Shown here one piece after another: positions 25,480-33,563 of a stretch of 64,000 nt of DNA. The position numbers and the translations under genes are program-made. The stretch comes from Desulfobaccales bacterium (lineage in GTDB: Bacteria > Desulfobacterota > Desulfobaccia > Desulfobaccales > 0-14-0-80-60-11), in contig JBAZPO010000009.1 in assembly GCA_041648175.1 (NCBI GenBank), positions 62,001-126,000 on the forward strand, given 5' to 3'. Within the stretch, counting starts at the first letter, position 1, and each line of letters begins with the position of its first letter. The notes beneath the pieces are model-generated. The model was not told the DNA's origin. It was given only the letters and a program-made list of their open reading frames with translations, and did no database searches.

Positions 25480-27798
25480 TCATTCCTTTTTCCCTCTTCG
25501 CCTTTTCGCCTTTTCCCCCTCTCTTTGCGCGGCCACGGCCACCTGGCCCAGGGCGATGGCGCCGTCGTTGGGCGGCGCCAGGGTGTGGGTCAGCACCTCA
25601 AAGCCCCGTTCTGCAAGGGTCTGGTGCAGCCGGCTAAAGAGCAAGGCGTTCTGCATCACCCCGCCGGACAGGGCCGCGAGGTTAAGCCCGGTCCGCTCCC
25701 GAACCAGGTCGCAGGCGTCGGCCAGGAGCCGCACCAGGGAATTATGGAAACGGCCCGCAATGGCGGCGGTGGCAACGCCGGCCAGGTAGTCCGTCACCGC
25801 ACCGCCGAAGATGGCATGAGTATCCAGGACCAGGACATCACCTTGAGCACGAACGGCCGCGGGGTAGAAGCCGTCTTCGTTTTCATCCGCGGCCATTTCC
25901 AGTTCCATGGCGGGTTGGCCTTCGTAGGTCCGGGTGCGGCAGACGTTCAGGGCCCCGGCCAGCGCGTCAAAGAGGCGTCCGGCGCTGGTGGTGAGGGGTG
26001 AATTGAGCCCCTCGGCCAGTTGGCGGTGCAGAATACGGGCTTCCAAGGGAACGAAATCTATCCCTAGCTGCCCGGCCTGACTTAAAAAGTCGTCGCCATG
26101 GAGGGCATACAGGTAGGCTGCAGCCATGCGCTTGGGGTCTTTGACCGCGGCTTCCCCACCCGGCAGGCGCACGCGCGCGAGATGACCGGCCCGGGTAAAA
26201 TCGGCCAGATCCGCCACCAGGAGTTCGCCACCCCACACGGTGTCGTCTTCGCCGTAGCCCGTGCCGTCCAGGGCGATGCCGATACATTTGTCGGTGCGGC
26301 GGTTTTCCGCGAGACACGCGGCGATATGGGCGTGATGGTGCTGCACCCCGATAAGCCGCACCCCGGTCAGCCCTTTAGCATAACGGGTACTGAGATAATG
26401 CGGGTGCAGATCGTGCGCCACGATCACCGGGTCCTGGCGGCACAGGGCCTTAAAATGGGTGATGGCCCGCTGGTAATAGTCGAAGGTCTCCACGCTGTCC
26501 AGGTCGCCGATATGCTGACTGAGCAACGCCACTCCCTGAGCGGCCACGCAGAAAGTATTCTTTTGTTCAGCCCCTACCCCCAAAATCGGTTCTGAGTCAA
26601 GGGGCAGATAAATAGGGTCCGGGACAAAACCCCGGGCCCGCCGCAGATAAATGGCGGCGCCGCCGACCACGGGCCGGACCACGGAGTCATCACATGGCAC
26701 CTGGATGTCCCGGTTATGCATCAGAAAGGCGTCGGCCATCCCCTTTAGTTTGCTGCGGGCCTCATCATTACCATAAACCAGGGGCTCTTCGCTCAAGTTG
26801 CCGCTGGTCATCACCAGAGCGGGGGCATGCTCCATGAGCAAAAAATGCAGGGGCGTGTAGGGCAGCATAAGCCCCAGGTACTTATGGTTCGGGGCCACGT
26901 GGCGCGAGATGCCGCTTTGGTCCCGCCGGCGGACCAAGACGATGGGGCGCTCCCGGGAGATCAACCGGACCCGTTCCGCCTCGCCTAAATGGCACAGGCG
27001 CTGAGCCTCAGTCAAATCCCGGACCATGAGGGCAAAGGGTTTGGCCACCCGGCCCTTGCGTGCCCTTAAGCTTTGGACGGCCGCGTCAACGCTAGCGTCG
27101 GCCGCCAGGTGAAAGCCCCCCAGCCCCTTGACGGCCACAATCTTGCCATCTTTGAGCAGCCGGGCCGCGGCGAGGATAGCTTCCTCATCCAGGCGCTTCT
27201 CACCCTGTTCCAGCCAGACCAGGGGGCCGCAAAGGGGGCAGGCGGTGGGTTCGGCATGAAAGCGCCGGTCCTCGGGGTCCTCATATTCCGCCCGGCATTG
27301 GGGGCACAGTTCAAAGGCCGCCATAGTGGTGTGGGGGCGGTCATAGGGCACTTCCCGGATGATGGTGAACCGGGGGCCGCAGTTGGTGCAGTTGGTAAAA
27401 GGATACTGATAACGGCGGTTTAAGGGGTCGGTGATGTCGTTCAGACAGTCGTCGCAGGTAGCCACGTCCGCGGGGATCAGGGCCTGGGTAGCTTTAAGGT
27501 GCCGGCTCTCCCGGATGGTAAAGCCTTGGCTCCCTTGAGGCGGCGTGGCCTGGCTCACCACCGCCTCGATACGGGCCAGGGCCGGGGCCTGGTGTTGCAG
27601 TTCGCCGATAAACGTGGCCACCGCCGCGGGGGAGCCTTCGACTTCGATTTCCACGCAAAGGGACGTATTGCACACCCAACCGGCCAGGTGATGCCGCCGG
27701 GCCAGCCGGTAGATAAAGGGCCGAAACCCGACGCCTTGCACCACGCCGGTGACCTGTAGCCGTTTGCGGGCCAGATTCTCGGAAATCGCCATGAACAT
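25480..27798 (-). CDS. hypF: Hydrogenase maturation carbamoyltransferase HypF
   Basis: HypF makes carbamoyl-adenylate from carbamoyl phosphate and ATP and passes the carbamoyl to HypE. The 772-residue chain shows the acylphosphatase domain (residues about 10-95, VTGVVQGVGFRPFIYRLARR), two zinc fingers (CDDC, CTNCGPRF, CPQC, CPLCGP), the YrdC-like domain (about 195-380, with VKGLGGFHLAADAS) and the Kae1-like domain (HHHAHIAACLAEN metal motif, LDGTGYGEDD, LSGGVMQNALL). Starts at 27798 or 27792 (MAISENL) are both possible. The last residues (REGEKAKRRRGKKE) derive from a purine-rich dispersed repeat; the normal end is near LGQVAVAA. It leads the hypFCDE order. Confidence 0.95.
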   Translation of the reverse strand: MFMAISENLARKRLQVTGVVQGVGFRPFIYRLARRHHLAGWVCNTSLCVEIEVEGSPAAVATFIGELQHQAPALARIEAVVSQATPPQGSQGFTIRESRHLKATQALIPADVATCDDCLNDITDPLNRRYQYPFTNCTNCGPRFTIIREVPYDRPHTTMAAFELCPQCRAEYEDPEDRRFHAEPTACPLCGPLVWLEQGEKRLDEEAILAAARLLKDGKIVAVKGLGGFHLAADASVDAAVQSLRARKGRVAKPFALMVRDLTEAQRLCHLGEAERVRLISRERPIVLVRRRDQSGISRHVAPNHKYLGLMLPYTPLHFLLMEHAPALVMTSGNLSEEPLVYGNDEARSKLKGMADAFLMHNRDIQVPCDDSVVRPVVGGAAIYLRRARGFVPDPIYLPLDSEPILGVGAEQKNTFCVAAQGVALLSQHIGDLDSVETFDYYQRAITHFKALCRQDPVIVAHDLHPHYLSTRYAKGLTGVRLIGVQHHHAHIAACLAENRRTDKCIGIALDGTGYGEDDTVWGGELLVADLADFTRAGHLARVRLPGGEAAVKDPKRMAAAYLYALHGDDFLSQAGQLGIDFVPLEARILHRQLAEGLNSPLTTSAGRLFDALAGALNVCRTRTYEGQPAMELEMAADENEDGFYPAAVRAQGDVLVLDTHAIFGGAVTDYLAGVATAAIAGRFHNSLVRLLADACDLVRERTGLNLAALSGGVMQNALLFSRLHQTLAERGFEVLTHTLAPPNDGAIALGQVAVAAQREGEKAKRRRGKKE
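25486..25522. repeat. Purine-rich repeat inside the 3' end of hypF
   Basis: CTTTTTCCC and TTCGCCTTTTCGCC units (plus strand) encode the basic tail of HypF. Same family as 13751-13791, in the opposite orientation on the window but the same orientation relative to the gene. Confidence 0.65.
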
Positions 27799-28253
27799 CT
27801 TTGTCTCGGGGCTGAAAAACTCCCGGATTTACGTATAGATAATAAAAGTATAACAAAATATTGCGATGATCCCCAGGAGCAAATTGCCGCCGCGAGACGA
27901 GAAGATCAATGCGGCGAAAGCGCTATTACGGATCACCACAGAGACGTTATGCTTGACTAAGTTGCTTTGACAAAAGCTATTATAATTAAAGAAAAAAGTA
28001 TATTAATCATTGTAACTGTGGTATCGATAAACAATAGTAGCATTGGTTCAGCTCAGTTTTTCCCTGGTTACGGCTCGTCTTCAGGCGCGCCATTCACCGC
28101 ACCACGGCCTTGGATGGCTCGGCTGCCCTCAAGCGTTCTAGCCGATATTGAACTTGGTGAAAAACTGAAAATATAGAAAAAATTATGATAAAATATCCCG
28201 AAATGGTTCATTATTAAGGCGTCTTGGGGTGCCGGAATCGGTCTCCGACGGGC
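27799..28253. other. AT-rich intergenic stretch between hypF and the signalling island
   Basis: Divergent upstream region with long A/T runs. A TATAAT lies at 27981-27986, but no -35 box stands at the right distance. The only coding trace is the response-regulator fragment that follows. Nothing else recognised. Confidence 0.4.
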
Positions 28254-28361
28254 GGTGAGGTCAACAGCTACATGGTCAAGCCGGTGGATTTTGACAAGTA
28301 TTTTCAGGTAGTGGAGGAATTAGGCCTCTACTGGCTCCTCCTGAACAAAGTCCCCAACTGA
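28254..28361 (+). pseudogene. Remnant of a receiver-domain response regulator (3' end)
   Basis: The frame reads GGEVNSYMVKPVDFDKYFQV followed by VEELGLYWLLLNKVPN and a stop. This is the classic C terminus of small single-domain response regulators (rcp1/CheY-like, NSYxVKPVDF with the switch Lys and the final LGLYWLLLN). The first about 100 residues, including the phosphorylated Asp, are gone; upstream the frame soon meets a stop at 28215. The fragment ends 21 bases before the receiver-PAS kinase, so the original order was probably regulator then kinase, as is common for this pair. Confidence 0.75.
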
Positions 28362-28382
28362 GACCACTTAGGTCATTTTTCT

Positions 28383-30284
28383 ATGGAAGCGGCTGATCTG
28401 CGCAAAGACTCAGAGTGCAGTACGGGGTCCCTGCGTATTTTAATTCTCGAAGATATGGCTAGCGACGCCGAACTCATGACCTATGAGTTGCGGCAAGCCA
28501 GGATCGATTTTTCTTATCGGCGCGTCACGGACCGGGAACAATTTCTCGCCGCCCTGGACGAAGAAAAGCCGGATGTGATCCTTTCCGACTTCCACCTGCC
28601 GGGGTTTGATGGCCTGGAAGCCCTGGCCCTGGCCCAGGCCAGGTACCCCGAAGTACCCTTCATCTTTGTCTCTGGAGCCATGGGTGAGGAAGTCGCCATC
28701 GAATCCTTGAAGCGCGGGGCCACCGACTACGTTCTCAAAGACCGCCTCTCCCGGTTGGGGCCTGCGGTCCAACGGGCCCTGCGGGAGGCCGAGGAGCGCC
28801 TGGAGCGTCGCCAGGCCCAGGCCGCGCTGCGAGACAGCGAGGCACAATTTCGCCTCCTCCTCAAGAACATCCCGGCCGTGGTGTATAAAGGCTACCTCGA
28901 TTATGCGGTGGATTTTGTCGATGGGAAAGTGGAGGAAATCACCGGTTATTCCAAGAACAACTTCGATTCCCGGAAAGTGAGGTGGTCGGACGTCTTGCTC
29001 CAAGAAGACCTGCCGGGATTTAAAGAGGCCTTCCGGGAAGGACTGAAGGGTTCCAAGTCCTACATCCGGGAATACCGGGTCAAAAGAAAAGACGGAGAGG
29101 TCATCTGGATCCAGGATCGGGGCCAAATCTTTTGTGGTCCGGATGGCGGGGTGGATTACATACACGGCGTGTTCTTTGACGTCACCGAACGCCGGCAGGT
29201 TCAAGAAGCCTTGAGGGAGAGCGAAAATCGCTTCGCTTCCTTTATGCGCTACCTCCCCGGCATCGCCTTTATGCGTGACATCCAAGGGCGTTATCTCTAT
29301 GTCAATGAAACCTGGGAGAAGGTTCGGCAGCGCCAACTTCAATCCGTGGTTGGGAAAGTCTTCAATGAGGTGTGGCCGGCCGAAAAGGTCGCACAATTAA
29401 ATGAAGGCGACCGGCGCGTTCTCACCCGGGGCGAGCCGGTGCAGAATATCGAAGAGATTTCTCAGGATGACGGCGCCCATATCTGGCTGGTCAATAAATT
29501 TCCCATTCTGGACAAAGACGGCAAACCCATTATCATCGGCGCGGTGGGCATAGACATTACTCGGCGGCGGCGAGCCGAAGAAGCCCTGTGGGACTCGGAG
29601 CAGCGGCTGCGCTTCCTCACCTCCCAACTCCTCACCGCCCAGGAGCGGGAACGGAAACGGATTTCCATGGAGCTGCACGACGAGTTGGGCCAGAGCCTGG
29701 CGGTCTTGAAGCTGCAAATCCGGGCCATTGAACGTGGCCTGGATGAAGGTCAGCTGGACTTAAGGGTGGAGTGTCGGGAATTGCTTGAATACCTGGACGG
29801 AGTGATTGACAATGTTCGACGCCTGTCCCGGGATCTGAGCCCCGCCATCCTGGAGGACCTGGGCCTGCAGTCGGCCCTGAAGTACTTGATAAACGGGGTC
29901 AGCAAGCATTATACGGTCTCCCATTCCTTTGAAGTTGAGGATTTGGACCAGCTCTTCACCTCTGACGCCCAAATCATTATTTATCGCATCTTTCAGGAAT
30001 GCTTGACCAACATCTCGAAGCATGCCGACGCCAGCCAAGTCTCCATTGCGATACGCAAAAAAGACGACTTGGTTTCCATTGTCTTGGAAGACAACGGCGC
30101 GGGGTTCGATCCGCGCCAAATTTCGGCCCGCCGGGTCGCCGGTCGAGGTCTGGGACTGGCCGCTCTCAACGAACGGGCCCGGATGTTGGGCGGGACTCTG
30201 GATATCCGGAGCCAGCCCGGGACCGGCACCAAGGTGACCTGTATTATTCCCATCGGTCATCCTTATGAGTCGATTGACCGTTGA
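28383..30284 (+). CDS. Histidine kinase with N-terminal receiver and two PAS domains (NarX/DegS-type HisKA_3)
   Basis: A 633-residue soluble sensor kinase. Residues 17-135 are a receiver with a probable phospho-Asp69 (VILSDFHLPG) and Lys119. Two PAS/PAC domains follow (about 152-275 and 281-398). Then a HisKA_3 dimer domain (412-480) carries His432 in ISMELHDELGQSLAVL, and the HATPase domain has FQECLTNISKHADAS (N box), VLEDNGAGFD and GLGLAALNERARMLGG. HisKA_3 kinases signal to NarL-type regulators; exactly such a gene follows 100 bases downstream. The N-terminal receiver suggests input from another kinase. The ATG lies 21 bases after a response-regulator remnant, with no strong ribosome site. 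No membrane helix is seen, so the signal is cytoplasmic. Confidence 0.92.
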   Translation: MEAADLRKDSECSTGSLRILILEDMASDAELMTYELRQARIDFSYRRVTDREQFLAALDEEKPDVILSDFHLPGFDGLEALALAQARYPEVPFIFVSGAMGEEVAIESLKRGATDYVLKDRLSRLGPAVQRALREAEERLERRQAQAALRDSEAQFRLLLKNIPAVVYKGYLDYAVDFVDGKVEEITGYSKNNFDSRKVRWSDVLLQEDLPGFKEAFREGLKGSKSYIREYRVKRKDGEVIWIQDRGQIFCGPDGGVDYIHGVFFDVTERRQVQEALRESENRFASFMRYLPGIAFMRDIQGRYLYVNETWEKVRQRQLQSVVGKVFNEVWPAEKVAQLNEGDRRVLTRGEPVQNIEEISQDDGAHIWLVNKFPILDKDGKPIIIGAVGIDITRRRRAEEALWDSEQRLRFLTSQLLTAQERERKRISMELHDELGQSLAVLKLQIRAIERGLDEGQLDLRVECRELLEYLDGVIDNVRRLSRDLSPAILEDLGLQSALKYLINGVSKHYTVSHSFEVEDLDQLFTSDAQIIIYRIFQECLTNISKHADASQVSIAIRKKDDLVSIVLEDNGAGFDPRQISARRVAGRGLGLAALNERARMLGGTLDIRSQPGTGTKVTCIIPIGHPYESIDR

Positions 30285-30384
30285 GAGCGGGTTTCCGGCT
30301 TACAGAAAACAGCAAACCGTAGCCCAGGCTTGGAGATATTTTCTGGCCCTTTTGCCGATCGCTGCATAATAACGGAGGCACATA

Positions 30385-31056
30385 ATGGACAGCCCTTTCA
30401 AGATCTTGTTGGCCGATGACCATGTGATGTTTCGCCGGGGCGTCCGAAGAATTATTCAAGGATTAGACAATGTGGAGGTAGTTGGAGAAGCCAGTGACGG
30501 CCTCGAACTCCTGCGACTTTTGAAGGATCTCGACCCCAATTTGGTGATTATGGATATTTCCATGCCCAACCTCCGCGGCTTGGAAGCCACCCGGGAGATC
30601 AAAAGTGTCGATTCCCGGGTCAAGGTTTTGATCCTGACCATGCACAAAGACCGGGAATACCTGTATCATGCCCTGACTGCAGGCGCGGAAGGGTATTTGC
30701 TCAAGGAAGATGCCGATGGCGAACTGATCTCCGCCATCGAAACCCTGCGCAAGGGCGGCACCTTTATATCCTCATTGCTTTCGGCCCAAATGGCCGATAT
30801 CTTTGTGGATAAGTTCCGGCCCGGCGGCGAGTCCTTGACCGCCCCGGAAGAACCTCTCACCGTCAGGGAACGGGAGATCATCAAGCTCATCGCCGAAGGC
30901 AAATCTAGCAAGGAGATCGGCCAACTCCTCTTTATCAGCAGCCGGACGGTCCAGCATCACCGCGCCAACATCATGAGAAAATTGAACCTCAAGAAAACCG
31001 CAGACCTGGTGATGTACGCCATCCAGAAAGGTTACGTTACAGCCCAAGACCTGTGA
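30385..31056 (+). CDS. NarL/FixJ-family response regulator
   Basis: A 223-residue DNA-binding regulator. The receiver (about 5-125) has the acidic pair ADDH, phospho-Asp57 (VIMDISMP), a Thr in VLILTMHKD and the Lys in GYLLKED. The C-terminal LuxR helix-turn-helix (about 150-215) reads LTVREREIIKLIAEGKSSKE then IGQLLFISSRTVQHHRANIM. All phosphorylation residues are intact. It is the obvious partner of the HisKA_3 kinase just upstream. The ATG has AACGGAGGCAC in front. It could regulate the two downstream genes that share a palindromic promoter element, but this is inference. Confidence 0.94.
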   Translation: MDSPFKILLADDHVMFRRGVRRIIQGLDNVEVVGEASDGLELLRLLKDLDPNLVIMDISMPNLRGLEATREIKSVDSRVKVLILTMHKDREYLYHALTAGAEGYLLKEDADGELISAIETLRKGGTFISSLLSAQMADIFVDKFRPGGESLTAPEEPLTVREREIIKLIAEGKSSKEIGQLLFISSRTVQHHRANIMRKLNLKKTADLVMYAIQKGYVTAQDL

Positions 31057-31171
31057 CGGCTTGCGGCAACTGCTGCAATTCGTTTTTCTTCATTCCTCAA
31101 CCGCTTCGACCGCATTCCCCAGGAAAATAATTCCATCTTGAAGTATCCTGTCGGGGCGGATCTGGGTATTG

Positions 31172-31207
31172 TTGACCAACTATAGGTAATTTTACCTATA
31201 GGCAAAT
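31172..31207 (+). promoter_or_regulatory. Shared promoter/operator module, copy 1
   Basis: TTGACC (31172-31177), then a near-perfect palindrome TATAGGTAATTTTACCTATA (31181-31200; 9-base arms) running into GGCAAAT. A possible -10 is TATAGG at 31197, 19 bases after the -35-like box. The block TTTACCTA-n2-GGCAAAT recurs with identical spacing from a TTGAGC box at 31755-31790. The palindrome covers the promoter core, as an operator would. Confidence 0.55.
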
Positions 31208-31261
31208 GGGCAGTAGTGCCAATTCCTTTCCGCCGTCTTCTCCATTACACTGGGAACCAAG

Positions 31262-31768
31262 ATGGTATCCAGCGTGAATGTCAATCTTCCTACTGAGGCG
31301 AACCCCATAGAGGGCCATTACCCCATCATTTTGGCCGACGCCCATGCGCGGTTCCGCCGCGCAATGCGAAAAATTCTCGAAGAACATCCTGGCCTCAAGG
31401 TCTCGGGGGAAGCCGGCAATCGTTACGAGTTGTTCGATCTCTTAAAACAATCGCCCCCGGCCCTGGTGATCCTCGATGTATCTATGCCCGATCTTCGGGC
31501 CCGGGAAGGAATTCGACTCATCAAATTGCACTATCCCGAGGTGAAGGTCTTGATCATGGTCCTGGAACTGGAACCGGAATATTTATTTCAAGGATTGGCG
31601 ACCGGAGCCGCCGGGGTTCTCCCGAAACAATATGTGGCGGGACAAATCTTCCTGGCCATTGCCGCCGTCCGTCGGGGCGAAGTCTATATCCCCCCCCGGT
31701 TCTGGGGTGATGCCCAACCTTTGGCGAAGACGGTCACGGTGAATGAGACATTTGTTGAGCCCGCCTAG
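31262..31768 (+). CDS. Stand-alone degenerate receiver protein (NarL-like without HTH)
   Basis: A 168-residue receiver-only protein that is clearly derived from a NarL-type regulator (compare ILADAHARFRRAMRKILEEH with the NarL gene at 30385). Asp72 (VILDVSMPD) and Lys122 (VLPKQ) are kept. The acidic pair is reduced to one Asp (LADAH, residues 24-28), the conserved Thr/Ser is Val100, and the LuxR helix-turn-helix is absent; the chain ends in a short unrelated tail (VNETFVEPA). It may still accept phosphate weakly and act as a sink or a protein-protein switch. It is preceded by the palindromic module at 31172-31207. The translation start is an ATG at 31262 with only a weak upstream site (GGGAACCAAG). 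Confidence 0.85.
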   Translation: MVSSVNVNLPTEANPIEGHYPIILADAHARFRRAMRKILEEHPGLKVSGEAGNRYELFDLLKQSPPALVILDVSMPDLRAREGIRLIKLHYPEVKVLIMVLELEPEYLFQGLATGAAGVLPKQYVAGQIFLAIAAVRRGEVYIPPRFWGDAQPLAKTVTVNETFVEPA

Positions 31769-31796
31769 GCATTTTTACCTAACGGCAAATAGGTAA
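31755..31796 (+). promoter_or_regulatory. Shared promoter/operator module, copy 2
   Basis: TTGAGC (31755-31760) and, at the same 19-base offset as in copy 1, TTTACCTAACGGCAAAT (31774-31790). A TTACCTA/TAGGTAA inverted pair spans 31775-31796. It overlaps the last codons of the receiver gene and lies about 120 bases before the kinase start at 31917. Confidence 0.55.
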
Positions 31797-31916
31797 TTTG
31801 GCGGATTGATTTCAATACAAGAAAATGTGTTAAATAGCATCATGCTTAATCTGGTTCCCTCGTCCTCTATGCAGACATCTTCCGTCCACCTCAGTAGGCA
31901 GACAAGGAGCAGACCG

Positions 31917-33023
31917 ATGGCTAAATACGACGTTCTCTTGGTTGGCGACGGCACGAACCTCCTGCGGACCATTGGTTGGGTTTTGGAATATAAAGGCTTT
32001 GCGGTAAAAGCCACGGCGAGCCCGGAGGCCGCTCTGGAAGCCCTGGTAAAAAAGAACTACGATATGGTCATTGGCAAGCTCACTGCGGATGACCGTGAGA
32101 TTTTTGACATCCTGGATCGGGCCAAGCGGCTCAATCCCGACGTCAAGGTCATGGTAATCAGCGCCAATGGCGAGGCCATCTTCCCCCTGGAAGCCTACGA
32201 ACTGGAGATCGACGACTACATCCTGATGCCGGTGAGCCCTGCTGAACTGTGGCGCCGGGTGAGTCAATGCCTGACAGACCACGAGGTGGTGGAACTCCAA
32301 CCCCTGCGGCTTCCGGCGGACCTTCCCCAAGAGCGCGACCAGGCCAGGCCTCAAACGATGCTGATGCTCCACGACCTCAGGGGTGCCATGGTGTCCACCG
32401 CCGCAGCCATGAAGCTCATGGTCCGGGGCACCTATGGCGACATGAGCGAGGGGGCCCGGTCTCGACTGCAGGAGGTCTCCGGCAGGGTCGAAAACTTGAT
32501 TCACCTGACCGATGAGTTTCTCGGTAAGGCCCTGGGGATCCCTGGTCTGGGTGAAAGAAAACGGGACCGCCTCGATTTAAGAGCAGATATCGTCGAACCG
32601 GTCCTGACTGAACTGGCCTCCGACATCCGAGACCATAAAATTACCCTGGTCAACCGCTTGCCCAACCGGCTGGAAGGCAAGATTCCGGTCCGGGGCAGTA
32701 AACCGTGGCTGAAAAGCGTCTTCAGAAACCTTATCAGTAATGGCATTAAATACGGCGGCAACGGCTGCACCATCGTCGTGGATTTCGAGACTCAAGGGTC
32801 CAACTGCCGGTTGAATGTCTATAATACCGGCAAGACCGTTCCCGAAGCCTACCGCTCCATGCTCTTTACGTATGGCCCGGAGATGCGGCGCTCGAAAAAG
32901 GGACGCTCAGGGCTGGGTCTGGGGCTGCCGCTCAGTCGGGACATCCTCCAGGATTACGGCGGCGACATCTGGTACGAACCCAAAAGCGATGGCTCCAACT
33001 TTGTAGTGTCGTTACCCCAATAA
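31917..33023 (+). CDS. Histidine kinase with an N-terminal pseudo-receiver
   Basis: A 368-residue soluble protein. Residues 1-120 have a receiver fold (YDVLLVGDGTNLLRTIGWVL to KVMVISANGEAIF and DDYILMPVSPAEL) but the phospho-acceptor region reads MVIGKLTADD, without the Asp, and the last Lys is Met. It is a pseudo-receiver. The rest is a classical HisKA-type kinase: H box LHDLRGAMVS, an X region (LIHLTDEFLGKALG), N box FRNLISNGIKYGG and G boxes GRSGLGLGLPLSRDILQDYG. The ATG at 31917 (AAGGAG 8 bases upstream) gives a clean receiver start; the frame is open from 31806. A strong terminator follows at 33109. No regulator of its own is next to it. Confidence 0.88.
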   Translation: MAKYDVLLVGDGTNLLRTIGWVLEYKGFAVKATASPEAALEALVKKNYDMVIGKLTADDREIFDILDRAKRLNPDVKVMVISANGEAIFPLEAYELEIDDYILMPVSPAELWRRVSQCLTDHEVVELQPLRLPADLPQERDQARPQTMLMLHDLRGAMVSTAAAMKLMVRGTYGDMSEGARSRLQEVSGRVENLIHLTDEFLGKALGIPGLGERKRDRLDLRADIVEPVLTELASDIRDHKITLVNRLPNRLEGKIPVRGSKPWLKSVFRNLISNGIKYGGNGCTIVVDFETQGSNCRLNVYNTGKTVPEAYRSMLFTYGPEMRRSKKGRSGLGLGLPLSRDILQDYGGDIWYEPKSDGSNFVVSLPQ

Positions 33024-33108
33024 CGAACCAGGTTTAAAAATCCGTGAACCCAAGGAGCTTCTGGGGCCTCTTTTTCCAGAGGAAGTTAGAAAAATTTTGG
33101 GAGTAACC

Positions 33109-33147
33109 GGGGTAGAAGGCTAACGGGGGCCTTCACCCCTTTTTTTG
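33109..33147 (+). terminator. Intrinsic terminator after the pseudo-receiver kinase
   Basis: GGGGTAGAAGGC pairs with GCCTTCACCCC (one bulged A) across an 8-base loop, followed by eight Ts. Confidence 0.85.
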
Positions 33148-33212
33148 GTTGTGATTCCCTGGGGGGCCACATCATCCCCCTGCGCTTAGATCCTTGCTTT
33201 TTTTGTTTTTAC

Positions 33213-33241
33213 TTGACAGCGATTTGCAGTATAAGTAAATA
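33213..33241 (+). promoter_or_regulatory. Possible promoter of the cold-shock gene
   Basis: A perfect TTGACA box (33213-33218) stands 17 bases before a poor -10 (TAAATA, 33236-33241). Transcription would leave a leader of roughly 60 bases. Confidence 0.35.
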
Positions 33242-33310
33242 AATATAGGATGAAACAGGCGATGCCGCCGCAAGCAAGAGGGCAGTAACAACGAGGAGGA
33301 TGTATCCAAC

Positions 33311-33520
33311 ATGAAGGTGAAGGGTAAGGTAAAATGGTTCAATGATGCCAAAGGGTTTGGCTTCATTTCTCAGGAAGACGGCACCGATGTCTTTGTGCAT
33401 CATTCCGCCATCCAGGGGGAAGGGTTTAAATCTCTCCAGGAAAACCAGGAAGTTGAGTTTGAAGTGGTTCAGGGCCCCAAAGGCCTCCAGGCCCAAAACG
33501 TCGTCAAACTTGGACGTTAG
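33311..33520 (+). CDS. Cold-shock protein (CspA family)
   Basis: A 69-residue single cold-shock domain that binds single-stranded RNA and DNA and melts mRNA structure. It has KWFNDAKGFGFISQEDG (RNP1, KGFGFI) and DVFVHHSAIQGEGFKSL (RNP2, VFVHH), and ends in the usual GPKGLQAQNVVKL. AGGAGGATG lies 11 bases before the ATG. It is monocistronic, between a terminator at 33109 and one at 33536. The gene symbol cannot be fixed because such genomes carry several paralogues. Confidence 0.97.
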   Translation: MKVKGKVKWFNDAKGFGFISQEDGTDVFVHHSAIQGEGFKSLQENQEVEFEVVQGPKGLQAQNVVKLGR

Positions 33521-33535
33521 GGACTAACCCCGTGC

Positions 33536-33563
33536 GGCTCCAGGGGTAGGGCCCCCTGGAGTC
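33536..33563 (+). terminator. Strong hairpin just after the cold-shock gene
   Basis: GGCTCCAGGGG pairs with CCCCTGGAGTC (11 bp, one G-T) around a 6-base loop, 15 bases after the stop codon. The T-tract after it is poor (TTG), so it may be a stability hairpin or a weak terminator. Confidence 0.65.
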
